A stretch of DNA of 64,000 bases from Planococcus donghaensis (GCF_001687665.2 NZ_CP016543.2:2294001-2358000), one strand, 5' to 3'. Shown: positions 53,859-61,119, numbered from the stretch's first letter. Numbers and translations are program-made. Notes: generated from the letters alone by a model not told the origin.

Positions 53859-54452
53859 TTATTTATATTTCTTATCATTTTGACTATGTTTTTCAGCTTC
53901 GCTAGAGCCACCTCTAGCTTTTTGAATTTCAGGTTTTTCCTCTGTTGTAAAAGAGTGATGATGCTCTTCTTTAACTAAAGTTGCGTCTTGCATAAACGTT
54001 TCTCCACGTTCAAAGCGATCTTCTTGCTCATCAAAATTATTATCGACTGAATTGATGAATTGCTGTCTTTGTCGATCATTAGGGTCTTTTGGCTCTAGAC
54101 CTTCCTCCTCACTAGAAATTTCGTCTAGAATCGTTTTGTGATCTTCATCTTCATAGATTAGGATCCCACCTTTTGCAAGGTCACTAGTGTAACGTGACGT
54201 TTCTTCTTCAGAAAGTTTTAACGATTTCACTCCTGCTCGAACTCCACTATCTCCTGTAACGAACCCTTTAAATTTATCTGTAAATGTATCTACATCCGTA
54301 CCTTCAACAGAAATATTCTCAAAATGCTTTGTATCTTTAGCCATAATATGAAGATCCTTCTCTTTGTATCCAGAAGCTTTTAAGTCATTAATCTTCTCTA
54401 GTAAATCATTTTCAGAAAATACTACTGCTAAAATATTATTGTGTGATCTCAT
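53859..54452 (-). CDS. YflT-domain general stress protein (second paralogue)
   Basis: A 197-residue protein with the same layout: YflT domain at about 1-105 (ILAVVFSENDLLEKINDLKASGYKEKDLHIMAKD, ... KGGILIYEDED) and a charged tail with HHH and many Glu and Lys. Start ATG 54452 was chosen because ATGGAGG stands upstream; the frame extends 34 codons farther through the promoter. It is preceded by a sigma-B-like promoter of its own and shares its domain, but not its tail sequence, with the neighbour. Confidence 0.85.
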   Translation of the reverse strand: MRSHNNILAVVFSENDLLEKINDLKASGYKEKDLHIMAKDTKHFENISVEGTDVDTFTDKFKGFVTGDSGVRAGVKSLKLSEEETSRYTSDLAKGGILIYEDEDHKTILDEISSEEEGLEPKDPNDRQRQQFINSVDNNFDEQEDRFERGETFMQDATLVKEEHHHSFTTEEKPEIQKARGGSSEAEKHSQNDKKYK

Positions 54453-54495
54453 ATAAAAAACCTCCATAGATTTAATAGAACTGTGTATTCTATCT

Positions 54496-54521
54496 TTACC
54501 CATTAGTAGACAATCTTTAAC
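54496..54521 (-). promoter_or_regulatory. Sigma-B-like promoter of the second YflT gene
   Basis: GTTAAA and GGGTAA are 14 bp apart on the minus strand, 44 bp before the start. This is the best sigma-B match in the window. Confidence 0.7.
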
Positions 54522-54922
54522 GTGCTTTGACATTCGTTTTTTTAGAAGGAACAAATCGTTCTAAAAATATAGGAGATAAAAATCATTACAAAATTATCCA
54601 TCTACCAACAATAACCATTTCTAAATACCTAACAAAATGACTAATTTGGCATTTTTTTAATTTACATTTGTTGGAGTAAGCATATTTTCCCTTTTTTGCA
54701 AATTTGCTTGTTTCCCAAATAAAAAAGCAGTCTATTTTGAAAATTGATGATATCATAGATGAAAGATGTTTAAAAAGCGAAATATAGGATGTGGAGGCGG
54801 CTATTATCGTACTTGGCGATCTATTTTCTTCTTACTTTTCGGATGGTCCGAGGAAGACGGAAAACAATTCTCCTACATGGCTGACAGAAGTACTGCCCTT
54901 ACAGAAGGAAAGGAGAGCAGTA
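54522..54922. other. Intergenic and leader region before the HTH-TPR regulator
   Basis: AT-rich to about 54760. An extended -10 (TG-A-TATCAT, 54748-54756) coincides with the palindrome ATGATATCAT at 54747-54756, which may be the regulator's own operator. TTGAAA at 54737 is too close to be its -35. A long leader of about 160 bases follows, in which two short frames are open but lack ribosome binding sites. Confidence 0.4.
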
Positions 54923-56212
54923 ATGGACACGGGAATGCGTTTAAAATACCATCGTTTAAAGCAGAAAATTAGTTTAGAAGAATTCTCCTCTGGCATACTG
55001 TCTCCCAGAGAGCTGAAGAAAATTGAAAGTGGTGTTAAAGATCCAGATTTAAAAGATCTCGAAAGTTTGTGTAAGAAACTAGCAATACCTTTAGCACCTA
55101 AAGACAATCCAATTGGAAAAGTTCTTGTTAAGAACTTTAAAAACTCTTTGTTGCACCCTCAGAACAAAGCAGAAATCATGGAGCAGTACAACGATATTCA
55201 AGGACATCCTTTATTGCATGCTGATGAAGATGTCGAACTGGAGTATTCTATTCAACAAATCAGGTATTTCATTATCACTGGCGATCTTGACAGTGCAGAA
55301 GAAAAAATCAAAGAAATGGAACGCTTCAGAGAATTTATGAATCAGGAACAGTTTTACTTGTTTCACAAGTACAACGGTAACTACAATTACATTCTCAATG
55401 ATTTTGAAAAAGCTTTAAAGACTTATCTTGTGGCGGAAAAAATCGCGCCTAACACCATCTCAGCTTCAGAACTTGGTGACCTCTATTATTCAATTGGAAT
55501 TTCTAGCACCAAGTGCAGAGAAACAGAAAAAGCTTTTAAGTATACCGAAATGGCATTAAAAATTTATCAACAAGAATTTATACCAAAACGTATCGTAGAA
55601 TGCCATTTGAACATTGCAATCACGCACCAACATTTCGGTAATTTTAAAATGTCGATGGATCATTATAAAAATGCTTTGACCATTGGCAATAAGCTAGAAA
55701 TTGATATTTTGCGATTTACTACAGAATATAACATAGGCTACGCTTATTTCTTATTCCAGAACTATGAACTAGCCATTGCTCACACTGAAAATTCACTAAA
55801 TTATATTCATCCTGAATACCCGGCTGATATTTTAATTAGTTATTGTGTTATAATTAAATCTAATTATGAGCTTGGAAATTATGAAGTTGCTAAAAAGTGG
55901 TTGAAAAAAGGGCTTCATATAGTTGAAAATAAAAAAATCAGTATTAATTCACCAACAAATCAGGCATTTAAAGAAGCTTATATTGAATTTATTTGTTTAG
56001 ATCATTTAGTGAATAAAAACTATGAAGAATTTGAAAATTACGTTCTTCATCAATTGCTTCCTAGCTTAGTAGCAACTGAAAACTTCTTTGAAATGGGTTA
56101 CTTTTTGGAACATCTAGGTGACGTTTACTATCAGCAGAAAAAATATAAACAATCTGCTGAAATATTGACTGAAGCTAGGAAAGCATATAGAAATACAACT
56201 ATCTTATACTAG
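54923..56212 (+). CDS. HTH-TPR transcriptional regulator, RRNPP (NprR/PlcR-like) family
   Basis: Likely cytoplasmic peptide-pheromone receptor of 429 residues. An N-terminal XRE-type HTH (about 5-58: MRLKYHRLKQKISLEEFSSG, LSPRELKKIESGVKDPDLK) is joined to an all-helical TPR domain (about 95-425) with recurring helix pairs such as NDFEKALKTYLVAEKIAP, GNFKMSMDHYKNALTIG, QNYELAIAHTENSLNYI and KKYKQSAEILTEARKAY. The length is that of NprR (about 423) rather than PlcR (about 285). Start ATG 54923 has AAGGAGAG upstream. The stop lies 12 bases before a gene for a secreted repeat peptide, the arrangement of receptor and signal in this family. Confidence 0.88.
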   Translation: MDTGMRLKYHRLKQKISLEEFSSGILSPRELKKIESGVKDPDLKDLESLCKKLAIPLAPKDNPIGKVLVKNFKNSLLHPQNKAEIMEQYNDIQGHPLLHADEDVELEYSIQQIRYFIITGDLDSAEEKIKEMERFREFMNQEQFYLFHKYNGNYNYILNDFEKALKTYLVAEKIAPNTISASELGDLYYSIGISSTKCRETEKAFKYTEMALKIYQQEFIPKRIVECHLNIAITHQHFGNFKMSMDHYKNALTIGNKLEIDILRFTTEYNIGYAYFLFQNYELAIAHTENSLNYIHPEYPADILISYCVIIKSNYELGNYEVAKKWLKKGLHIVENKKISINSPTNQAFKEAYIEFICLDHLVNKNYEEFENYVLHQLLPSLVATENFFEMGYFLEHLGDVYYQQKKYKQSAEILTEARKAYRNTTILY

Positions 56213-56224
56213 GGAGTGAAAGTG

Positions 56225-56698
56225 ATGAAAAAAGGAATTACTATCTTATTTTTTTCAATTCTTACATTAAGCACTTTATCATTTACACATAGTTCTTCAA
56301 CTGAAATTGCTGCTCAAGCTCGTGTTCCTGAGCCTTGGTCTACTGGCACTGAAATTGCTGCTCAAGCTCGTGTTCCTGAGCCTTGGTCTACTGGCACTGA
56401 AGTTGCCGCTCAAGCTCGTGTTCCTGAGCCTTGGTCTACTGGCACTGAAGTTGCCGCTCAAGCTCGTGTTCCTGAGCCTTGGTCTACTGGCACTGAAGTT
56501 GCCGCTCAAGCTCGTGTTCCTGAGCCTTGGTCTACTGGCACTGAAGTTGCCGCTCAAGCTCGTGTTCCTGAGCCTTGGTCTACTGGCACTGAAGTTGCCG
56601 CTCAAGCTCGTGTTCCTGAGCCTTGGTCTACTGGCACTGAAGTTGCCGCTCAAGCTCGTGTTCCTGAACCTTGGTCAGTCGAATCATCTAAAGCATAA
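56225..56698 (+). CDS. Secreted precursor with eight tandem peptide repeats (putative multi-copy pheromone)
   Basis: A 157-residue protein: signal peptide (about 1-22, MKKGITILFFSILTLSTLSF), short Ser spacer, eight copies of a 16-residue unit TE(I/V)AAQARVPEPWSTG (residues 26-150, the last copy ending after PEPW), and a tail SVESSKA. No other domain is present. ATG 56225 has AGGGAG eight bases upstream. Gene position, export signal and small repeated core match signal precursors of RRNPP systems, but with eight copies instead of one. The segment ARVPEPW resembles the PapR heptapeptide ADLPFEF in pattern. That it is a pheromone is an inference. A secreted repeat protein of another kind is the alternative. 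Confidence 0.8.
   Translation: MKKGITILFFSILTLSTLSFTHSSSTEIAAQARVPEPWSTGTEIAAQARVPEPWSTGTEVAAQARVPEPWSTGTEVAAQARVPEPWSTGTEVAAQARVPEPWSTGTEVAAQARVPEPWSTGTEVAAQARVPEPWSTGTEVAAQARVPEPWSVESSKA
56300..56674 (+). repeat. 48-bp in-frame tandem repeat (7.8 copies)
   Basis: Copies 1 and 2 are identical to each other (Ile codon, GCTGCT). Copies 3-7 are identical to each other (Val codon, GCCGCT). Copy 8 differs near its end (GAACCTTGGTCAGTC). Synonymous positions are also kept, so the array is young or homogenised, and copy number may vary between strains. Confidence 0.95.
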
Positions 56699-56708
56699 TT
56701 TTGTAATA

Positions 56709-56745
56709 AAAAAGAAGTTGCTTAAAATATAAGCAACTTCTTTTT
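56709..56745. terminator. Terminator after the repeat-peptide gene
   Basis: AAAAAGAAGTTGCTT / AAGCAACTTCTTTTT with a 7-base loop, between convergent genes. Confidence 0.88.
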
Positions 56746-56754
56746 ATTTTATGG

Positions 56755-57489
56755 TTATTGATTTTGTTTTTTGTCTACTAAGCACTCTTCAACAAACCGA
56801 TTAAAGATATTCATGGAAGCTTCATCACCTTGAAGAGCAAACTCTTCTGGATGCCACTGGATCCCCATAGCAAATTGGTGGTTTTTACTTTCCAATGCTT
56901 CTACTAATCCGTCTGCAGCATAAGCTGCAACAGTTAACTGCGGCGATACATCTTTTACGCCTTGATGATGAAAAGAATTTACGTTGAATTTTTTCTCTTT
57001 CATAATTTCATACAATATACTATCATCTTCTAAAGTAACAGAATGTGTCCGATGAGTTCGAATCGCTTTTTGTTTATGTTGATGCAACTCTCCTTCAAAT
57101 TGAGATTCTAAATCTTGATAATTAGTACCCCCGAAAGAAATATTGAACATTTGCAAGCCACGGCACATTCCGATAAATGGCTTATCCAACTCAAGAAACT
57201 TTAATATCAATTCTTTTTCGTACTTATCGCTTCCTGGATAAACAGCTCCGAGCTTTAAATGGGGCTCTTCCCCATATAATGTCGGGTTAATGTCACCACC
57301 ACCGGTGACAATAAGACCATCTAGCCTTTCGCATAGTAAGGGAATATCTTCTTCATCTACAATAGGTACTATTAACGGCAGTCCTCCTGCACGCAAAATT
57401 GCTCGTCCATACACTGGATCAAGCGAATAGGTTTGGTTTTCTTCAACTCGTGCAGTTATGCCGATTACCGGCTTATCTTTCTTCACCAT
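56755..57489 (-). CDS. PuuD-like class I glutamine amidotransferase (peptidase C26)
   Basis: A 244-residue cytoplasmic hydrolase of the gamma-glutamyl-GABA hydrolase family. The catalytic residues are Cys109 (GMCRGLQMFN), His213 and Glu215 (WHPEEF), with the oxyanion motif TGGGDINP near residue 62. Relatives free GABA from gamma-Glu-GABA in putrescine breakdown or cleave other gamma-glutamyl amides. No polyamine genes are nearby. Start ATG has GAAGAGGG upstream. Confidence 0.88.
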   Translation of the reverse strand: MVKKDKPVIGITARVEENQTYSLDPVYGRAILRAGGLPLIVPIVDEEDIPLLCERLDGLIVTGGGDINPTLYGEEPHLKLGAVYPGSDKYEKELILKFLELDKPFIGMCRGLQMFNISFGGTNYQDLESQFEGELHQHKQKAIRTHRTHSVTLEDDSILYEIMKEKKFNVNSFHHQGVKDVSPQLTVAAYAADGLVEALESKNHQFAMGIQWHPEEFALQGDEASMNIFNRFVEECLVDKKQNQ

Positions 57490-57531
57490 GTTTTCCCTCT
57501 TCTCTAATTGTATACATCATGTTTATATTCT

Positions 57532-57559
57532 ATACCCTGCATCTCAAAATTTATAAACA
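57532..57559 (-). promoter_or_regulatory. Possible sigma-B promoter of the PuuD-like gene
   Basis: GTTTAT and a perfect GGGTAT are 16 bp apart on the minus strand, one base longer than usual. TATACA at 57510-57515 might instead serve sigma-A. The remainder of the 57490-57797 gap is AT-rich, and I see only the terminator near 57718. Confidence 0.35.
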
Positions 57560-57711
57560 TTATTGAATTTTTACTACCACTAAATTTGAAATTTAAGGTA
57601 ATATGTAGCGATAGTAGATCTAGATACAAAGTATACAATTATTCATTCATCTTTTTTTTGCATCCATAAATGATTAAATTTAATAAAATATGAAATGAAA
57701 AACGCAGCAAA

Positions 57712-57743
57712 ATAAAAAGGCTAATTCATAAGCGAATTGGCCT
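57712..57743 (-). terminator. Terminator after the ATL gene
   Basis: AGGC-AATTC pairs with GAATT-GCCT (one mismatch), with a 6-base loop and TTTTTATTTTG following on the minus strand. Confidence 0.65.
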
Positions 57744-57797
57744 CCAGTTGCATTACTCTTTAAATTCTTAGTGTCTTTTCATTCCACGACAGTTCTA

Positions 57798-58139
57798 TTA
57801 AGTATTGTCCATCATCATCATTAAAGGGTCAAACCGATACTGCGCTAAATCAATCCGATCGTTAGAATCGACTTCTACCCCTTCTTCCTGCAACGATTTT
57901 CTTTGAAAAAAACGCGCTTCTTCATCGTGAAGTGCAATTTGACCTTGCTTATTGACGATTCTATGCCACGGTAAACTATGTTTATCACTCATACTGTGAA
58001 GGATTCTTGTTACTTGCCTTGCTGCTCGAGGACTACCAGCTATCGCAGCCACTTGTCCATAAGTCATAATCTTCCCCGCTGGAATCTGTTTTATTATAGT
58101 TAATGCTTTTTCGGTGAAAGTTTGCATTTTTACATCCAT
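57798..58139 (-). CDS. Alkyltransferase-like protein (ATL), MGMT fold with Trp for the active Cys
   Basis: A 113-residue DNA-binding protein. The O6-alkylguanine transferase core is clear (IPAGKIMTYGQVAAIAGSPRAARQV with the helix-turn-helix and arginine finger), but the usual PCHRV reads PWHRIV, so alkyl transfer is impossible. Such ATL proteins bind O6-alkylguanine and hand the lesion to nucleotide excision repair. The start is uncertain: ATG 58139 has no good binding site, while ATG 58127 has AGGATGG about 8-11 bases upstream. It is one base after the stop of the gene before it. Confidence 0.88.
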   Translation of the reverse strand: MDVKMQTFTEKALTIIKQIPAGKIMTYGQVAAIAGSPRAARQVTRILHSMSDKHSLPWHRIVNKQGQIALHDEEARFFQRKSLQEEGVEVDSNDRIDLAQYRFDPLMMMMDNT

Positions 58140-58140
58140 C

Positions 58141-58620
58141 CTATTGTGCTTTTTTCTTTTGACTCTCCACTTCCATTAATAAACGCCCGCTTTTGTAATC
58201 TTTTAAAAGCTCTTGAACAAACTCATACAATGGCAGCTTTCCGGTATCTATCGCAAGCCCATCACTTTCAGCATGGACACACTTATAATACTCTACCATT
58301 CTGTCAACCAATTCCTCAAGACCTTCTAACGATTGTTCTTGGTCATGCTGCAATGGACGTTTTAAGTCGATGGTTTTTGCTTCATTTAAATATAAAAACT
58401 TCATTTTATCGATATCATCCACAGTTTGATCAAATAGCTGTTGGTTTCGATCTAGACGGTAAAAACTTCTCCAAAAAACAAAAATCTCTTTCGCGACACC
58501 CAATTTTTTTGCGCCAAGCGAAGAATTTAAGCCTTCGACCACACAAATTTCGTACATAATTTTTCTTAATGACTTTTTATATTCTCTTTCTACCACACCT
58601 TTATATTGCATATACTTCAT
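58141..58620 (-). CDS. Protein of unknown function upstream of the ATL gene
   Basis: A 159-residue, mostly helical, charged cytoplasmic protein that I do not recognise. Residues 30-60 (VEGLNSSLGAKKLGVAKEIFVFWRSFYRLD) could form a helix-turn-helix, which is only a guess from pattern. It ends in KKKAQ. Start ATG has GGGGAGGG upstream. It is almost certainly co-translated with the ATL gene. Confidence 0.65.
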   Translation of the reverse strand: MKYMQYKGVVEREYKKSLRKIMYEICVVEGLNSSLGAKKLGVAKEIFVFWRSFYRLDRNQQLFDQTVDDIDKMKFLYLNEAKTIDLKRPLQHDQEQSLEGLEELVDRMVEYYKCVHAESDGLAIDTGKLPLYEFVQELLKDYKSGRLLMEVESQKKKAQ

Positions 58621-58641
58621 GATAAACCCTCCCCGGATTGA

Positions 58642-59655
58642 TTAAATATTTCTATATCTCCGAATCACATCTTGCTCTTCAACCGATACTAAGCTGTCGT
58701 ATGTTTGTTGATCATGTATTTTTTGACCGATATAAAATTTACTAGGTTCACAATTAGCAATTTCTTTTTTTATTTGCTTGTGATGTTTTACATGACCTCG
58801 AAAGTCTCCGCCTAGATGAAAAAAAGAATAATAATTTTCTTCTCCCCACTCCGCAATTTTTAACAATAAGATTCGCATAGTATTTTCGCTATACACATCA
58901 GATACACTACCTTCAAGATGATAAAAAATGGTATCCCCCATCGCTAGTACATAACAAGCTGTAACTAGTTTTTCTTCATGATATACACCAAATAAATGGA
59001 GATCTGACCCCATTGAACTAATTAAGGTTTCAAAATAATCGTTTGTAAAAAAGTAGTAGCTATCCGCTTCTTCTCTTCTTCTGGCGGCTGCATAATACAG
59101 TACTAGAAATTCAAACATATGCCTTACTGTCCCTAACTTTTTGACAACTAAATTTTTATCGTTTTGATCTTCCTTGCGACTATTTAATTGAATTTTCTCG
59201 TAAGGGTTGTTCTTATCTTTTAAATTAATTGTGTAGGTATTAAATAACGGAGAAACATTCAAATAGCTTTGGAAAATATTAGCGTTTTCTGTTAATGGAT
59301 GAAAACGTATATACTCCGCAATAATTTTTTCACTTTTACAATACTCCCTAAAAGCTTCTCTAAAATTTGCAGCTAAATTCGCCTGACTGTTTTCTACTTT
59401 TAGTAAAGGTCCCCCATATCCAAAGGGAGTTGTAACATCATAAAATGTGGTTTCTTCTTCGCTCACTTGTCTTTTAATAAAAGGATAAACAACCTCACCT
59501 TCATCATCTTTATAATGAAAAAGCAACGCCTCTCCTGGATCCAACTTCAGTGCCCCTAAAAAATACTGATTTGTATAGTAAATTTCTGTGATGTGTAATG
59601 TATCAAGTAGTTTTTTCCAGCGACTGCGCTCCTGTATTGATATCAGCTCATACAT
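58642..59655 (-). CDS. GNAT/FemAB-like acyltransferase
   Basis: A 337-residue cytoplasmic protein resembling the Acetyltransf_6 (BioF2/FemAB-like) branch of the GNAT fold. The C-terminal half contains LHLFGVYHEEKLVTACYVLAMGDTIFYHLEGS followed by FHLGGDFRGHVKHHKQIKKE, a pattern seen in peptidyl or aminoacyl transferases of polysaccharide clusters. The N-terminal half has YPFIKRQV and TTPFGYGGPLL. The start ATG 59655 has GGGGTGG just upstream; GTG 59664 is in the middle of that site. Next to a Wzz-like gene, a role in modifying a cell-surface glycan is plausible. Confidence 0.72.
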   Translation of the reverse strand: MYELISIQERSRWKKLLDTLHITEIYYTNQYFLGALKLDPGEALLFHYKDDEGEVVYPFIKRQVSEEETTFYDVTTPFGYGGPLLKVENSQANLAANFREAFREYCKSEKIIAEYIRFHPLTENANIFQSYLNVSPLFNTYTINLKDKNNPYEKIQLNSRKEDQNDKNLVVKKLGTVRHMFEFLVLYYAAARRREEADSYYFFTNDYFETLISSMGSDLHLFGVYHEEKLVTACYVLAMGDTIFYHLEGSVSDVYSENTMRILLLKIAEWGEENYYSFFHLGGDFRGHVKHHKQIKKEIANCEPSKFYIGQKIHDQQTYDSLVSVEEQDVIRRYRNI

Positions 59656-59683
59656 CCATTCCACCCCTACTTCACCTTAAAAA

Positions 59684-60346
59684 TCATTTGAAAACTGTTT
59701 GTAATTGTTGCTCTCTTTCTTCTATTTCTCTATCTCTACTAGTTACATTTTTCACTACACTGATGCCTAACATTAAAAGAATGCTGAAGATAAATCCGAT
59801 TAATGTCCCTATTAGTGTGTATAGTATGATTGCACTTTGACTCGGCTCTCTACTTTCTCCTTCAGCTGATGCCAGAGAAATAACGTTTACATTAGCAACT
59901 TGTAAAGATGTCTTTACTTCTTGCTCAAAAACTGTTGCCAATGTATTGGCAATATTACTTGACTCATGTTTATTTTGAGAAAAAGTAGTAACCGTTAAAA
60001 CTGGAGAGTTATTGGTATAGCTCACATGTACTTGTTTGCGAAGATCAGCGATAGAAGTTGAAAGGTTTAGTTTTTCTCTTACTTTCTCCAATACTTCTGG
60101 ACTTTTTAAAAAAGTAGCGTAAGCTTCTGTCACGCGAAAGTCTACCTGCTGGTTTTCAATTTCTAATTGAGAAGTTGTGGATACATCTCCGATTAGTAAT
60201 TGGCTAGTAGACTGATATTCCGGTTTCACGAAAAAAACAAAAATGAACAATGTTGTAAGCATTAAACAAAAAGTAAGACTGATTACAAAGGAAATTCGTT
60301 TTTTATAACCCGCTAACAACTGTTTCATGACTTTCAAATCACTCAT
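59684..60346 (-). CDS. Wzz-like polysaccharide co-polymerase / capsule membrane subunit
   Basis: A 220-residue membrane protein with the Wzz/YveK layout: cytoplasmic start, helix about 17-39, an extracytoplasmic domain (PEYQSTSQLLIGD, VTEAYATFLKSPEVLEKV, VLTVTTFSQNKHESSNIANTLATVF), a Pro-containing motif REPSQSAI and a second helix about 172-195. Such proteins set chain length of exported polysaccharide, usually with a tyrosine kinase (YwqD/EpsB type) gene alongside. None is present here, so it looks like an orphan. Start ATG has GAGGGGGAG upstream. Confidence 0.85.
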   Translation of the reverse strand: MSDLKVMKQLLAGYKKRISFVISLTFCLMLTTLFIFVFFVKPEYQSTSQLLIGDVSTTSQLEIENQQVDFRVTEAYATFLKSPEVLEKVREKLNLSTSIADLRKQVHVSYTNNSPVLTVTTFSQNKHESSNIANTLATVFEQEVKTSLQVANVNVISLASAEGESREPSQSAIILYTLIGTLIGFIFSILLMLGISVVKNVTSRDREIEEREQQLQTVFK

Positions 60347-60515
60347 TATGTTCTCCCCCTCATTCGAAAGCGTTAATTTTCCTCTTATTTCTAAAAATTC
60401 AGATTATTATAGTTCATTTATATCATACTTGAGTGGTTCTATCTACTCTTTTATCTATATTTTTTAAATATTTAGATTTCTAAATAAGTAATTAGTCTAA
60501 AGGCACAAATAAAAT

Positions 60516-60562
60516 AAAGTCATTTATAAGAAAAATAGGTACTATAGCATATAAATGACTTT
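60516..60562. terminator. Long-loop hairpin
   Basis: AAAGTCATTTATA and TATAAATGACTTT form a perfect 13-bp stem around 21 bases. T-rich sequence follows on both strands. It is either a second terminator or a binding site. Confidence 0.45.
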
Positions 60563-60608
60563 TTCTTTGCATTTGGATTTTTTCCCTTTTTTACAAATAG
60601 AAACTAAA

Positions 60609-60638
60609 AAGCACCCCTCAAGTATTTGAGAGATGCTT
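60609..60638 (-). terminator. Terminator after the winged-helix gene
   Basis: On the minus strand a 13-bp stem (two G-U pairs) with a 4-base loop is followed by TTTTAGTTT. Confidence 0.75.
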
Positions 60639-60640
60639 CG

Positions 60641-60940
60641 TTATTCTTTCCATAATCCAATAATTCCGTTTCTTCGATAAATAATTTCTTTTGACTCTAA
60701 TATTTTTAACACTTTAGTTAAGGTTTGATGTGAAATGTTAATATCTGTTGTAATTTCTTTGATTGTTTTAAAAAGTACACCTTCTGCCGAAGCATTTTTT
60801 ACAAAGTATTGGATAAACCTTTCTCCAACTTCTGCTATTTTTTCAGTTTCTGATGAGAAGCATACACGGCAATCATTCAAAATTTTCTCTTCTGAAAATA
60901 CATTTATAGTGTTGTACACCTGATTCTCCTTCACTTTCAC
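60641..60940 (-). CDS. Small winged-helix DNA-binding protein
   Basis: A 99-residue protein whose second half (FKTIKEITTDINISHQTLTKVLKILESKEIIYRRNGIIGLWKE) reads as a winged helix like the DNA-binding end of Crp/Fnr regulators. The first half has a helical EKIAEVGERFIQYFVKN segment and two cysteines (NDCRVCFSS), with no ligand-binding barrel. It could be a stand-alone regulator, perhaps redox-sensing through those cysteines, or the remnant of a longer one. The start is GTG after GGAGG. Divergence or operon links are not evident. Confidence 0.7.
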   Translation of the reverse strand: MKVKENQVYNTINVFSEEKILNDCRVCFSSETEKIAEVGERFIQYFVKNASAEGVLFKTIKEITTDINISHQTLTKVLKILESKEIIYRRNGIIGLWKE

Positions 60941-61119
60941 CTAACCACCTCCAAAATTTGCAGCCCAGGGGCATACACTTAATGTACCTATACCCTATCT
61001 ATTTCAAAATATACATACAATTTCATTTAGTACTGATAATTCCAAAGTTATATTTCAAATTCCATATTAAGGTTATAATTCAACGGCTCTAATCGGGTAG
61101 ATTGGTCATTTCAGCAAAA

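Larger units (their letters stand above)
60347..60640. other. Intergenic region between the Wzz-like and winged-helix genes
   Basis: AT-rich. It contains a TATAAT on the minus strand at 60406-60411 that could serve the Wzz-like gene, a hairpin with 13-bp arms (60516-60562) and the terminator of the winged-helix gene (60609-60638). No gene was seen. Confidence 0.5.

Noticed and set aside
54547..54559. GAACAAATCGTTC as a third LexA box
   Set aside because: The spacing between GAAC and GTTC is five bases instead of four.
54766..54972. Frame starting MFKKRNIGCGGGYYRTW before the HTH-TPR regulator
   Set aside because: It runs across the regulator's own ribosome binding site and start in another frame, and has no binding site of its own.
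56300..56674. CRISPR array
   Set aside because: The 48-bp units are contiguous with no spacers, and they encode an in-frame protein repeat.
56297..56732. Long open frames on both strands across the repeat-peptide gene
   Set aside because: The 48-bp repeat is a multiple of three, so any frame without a stop in one unit stays open throughout. They have no ribosome binding site and no signal peptide.
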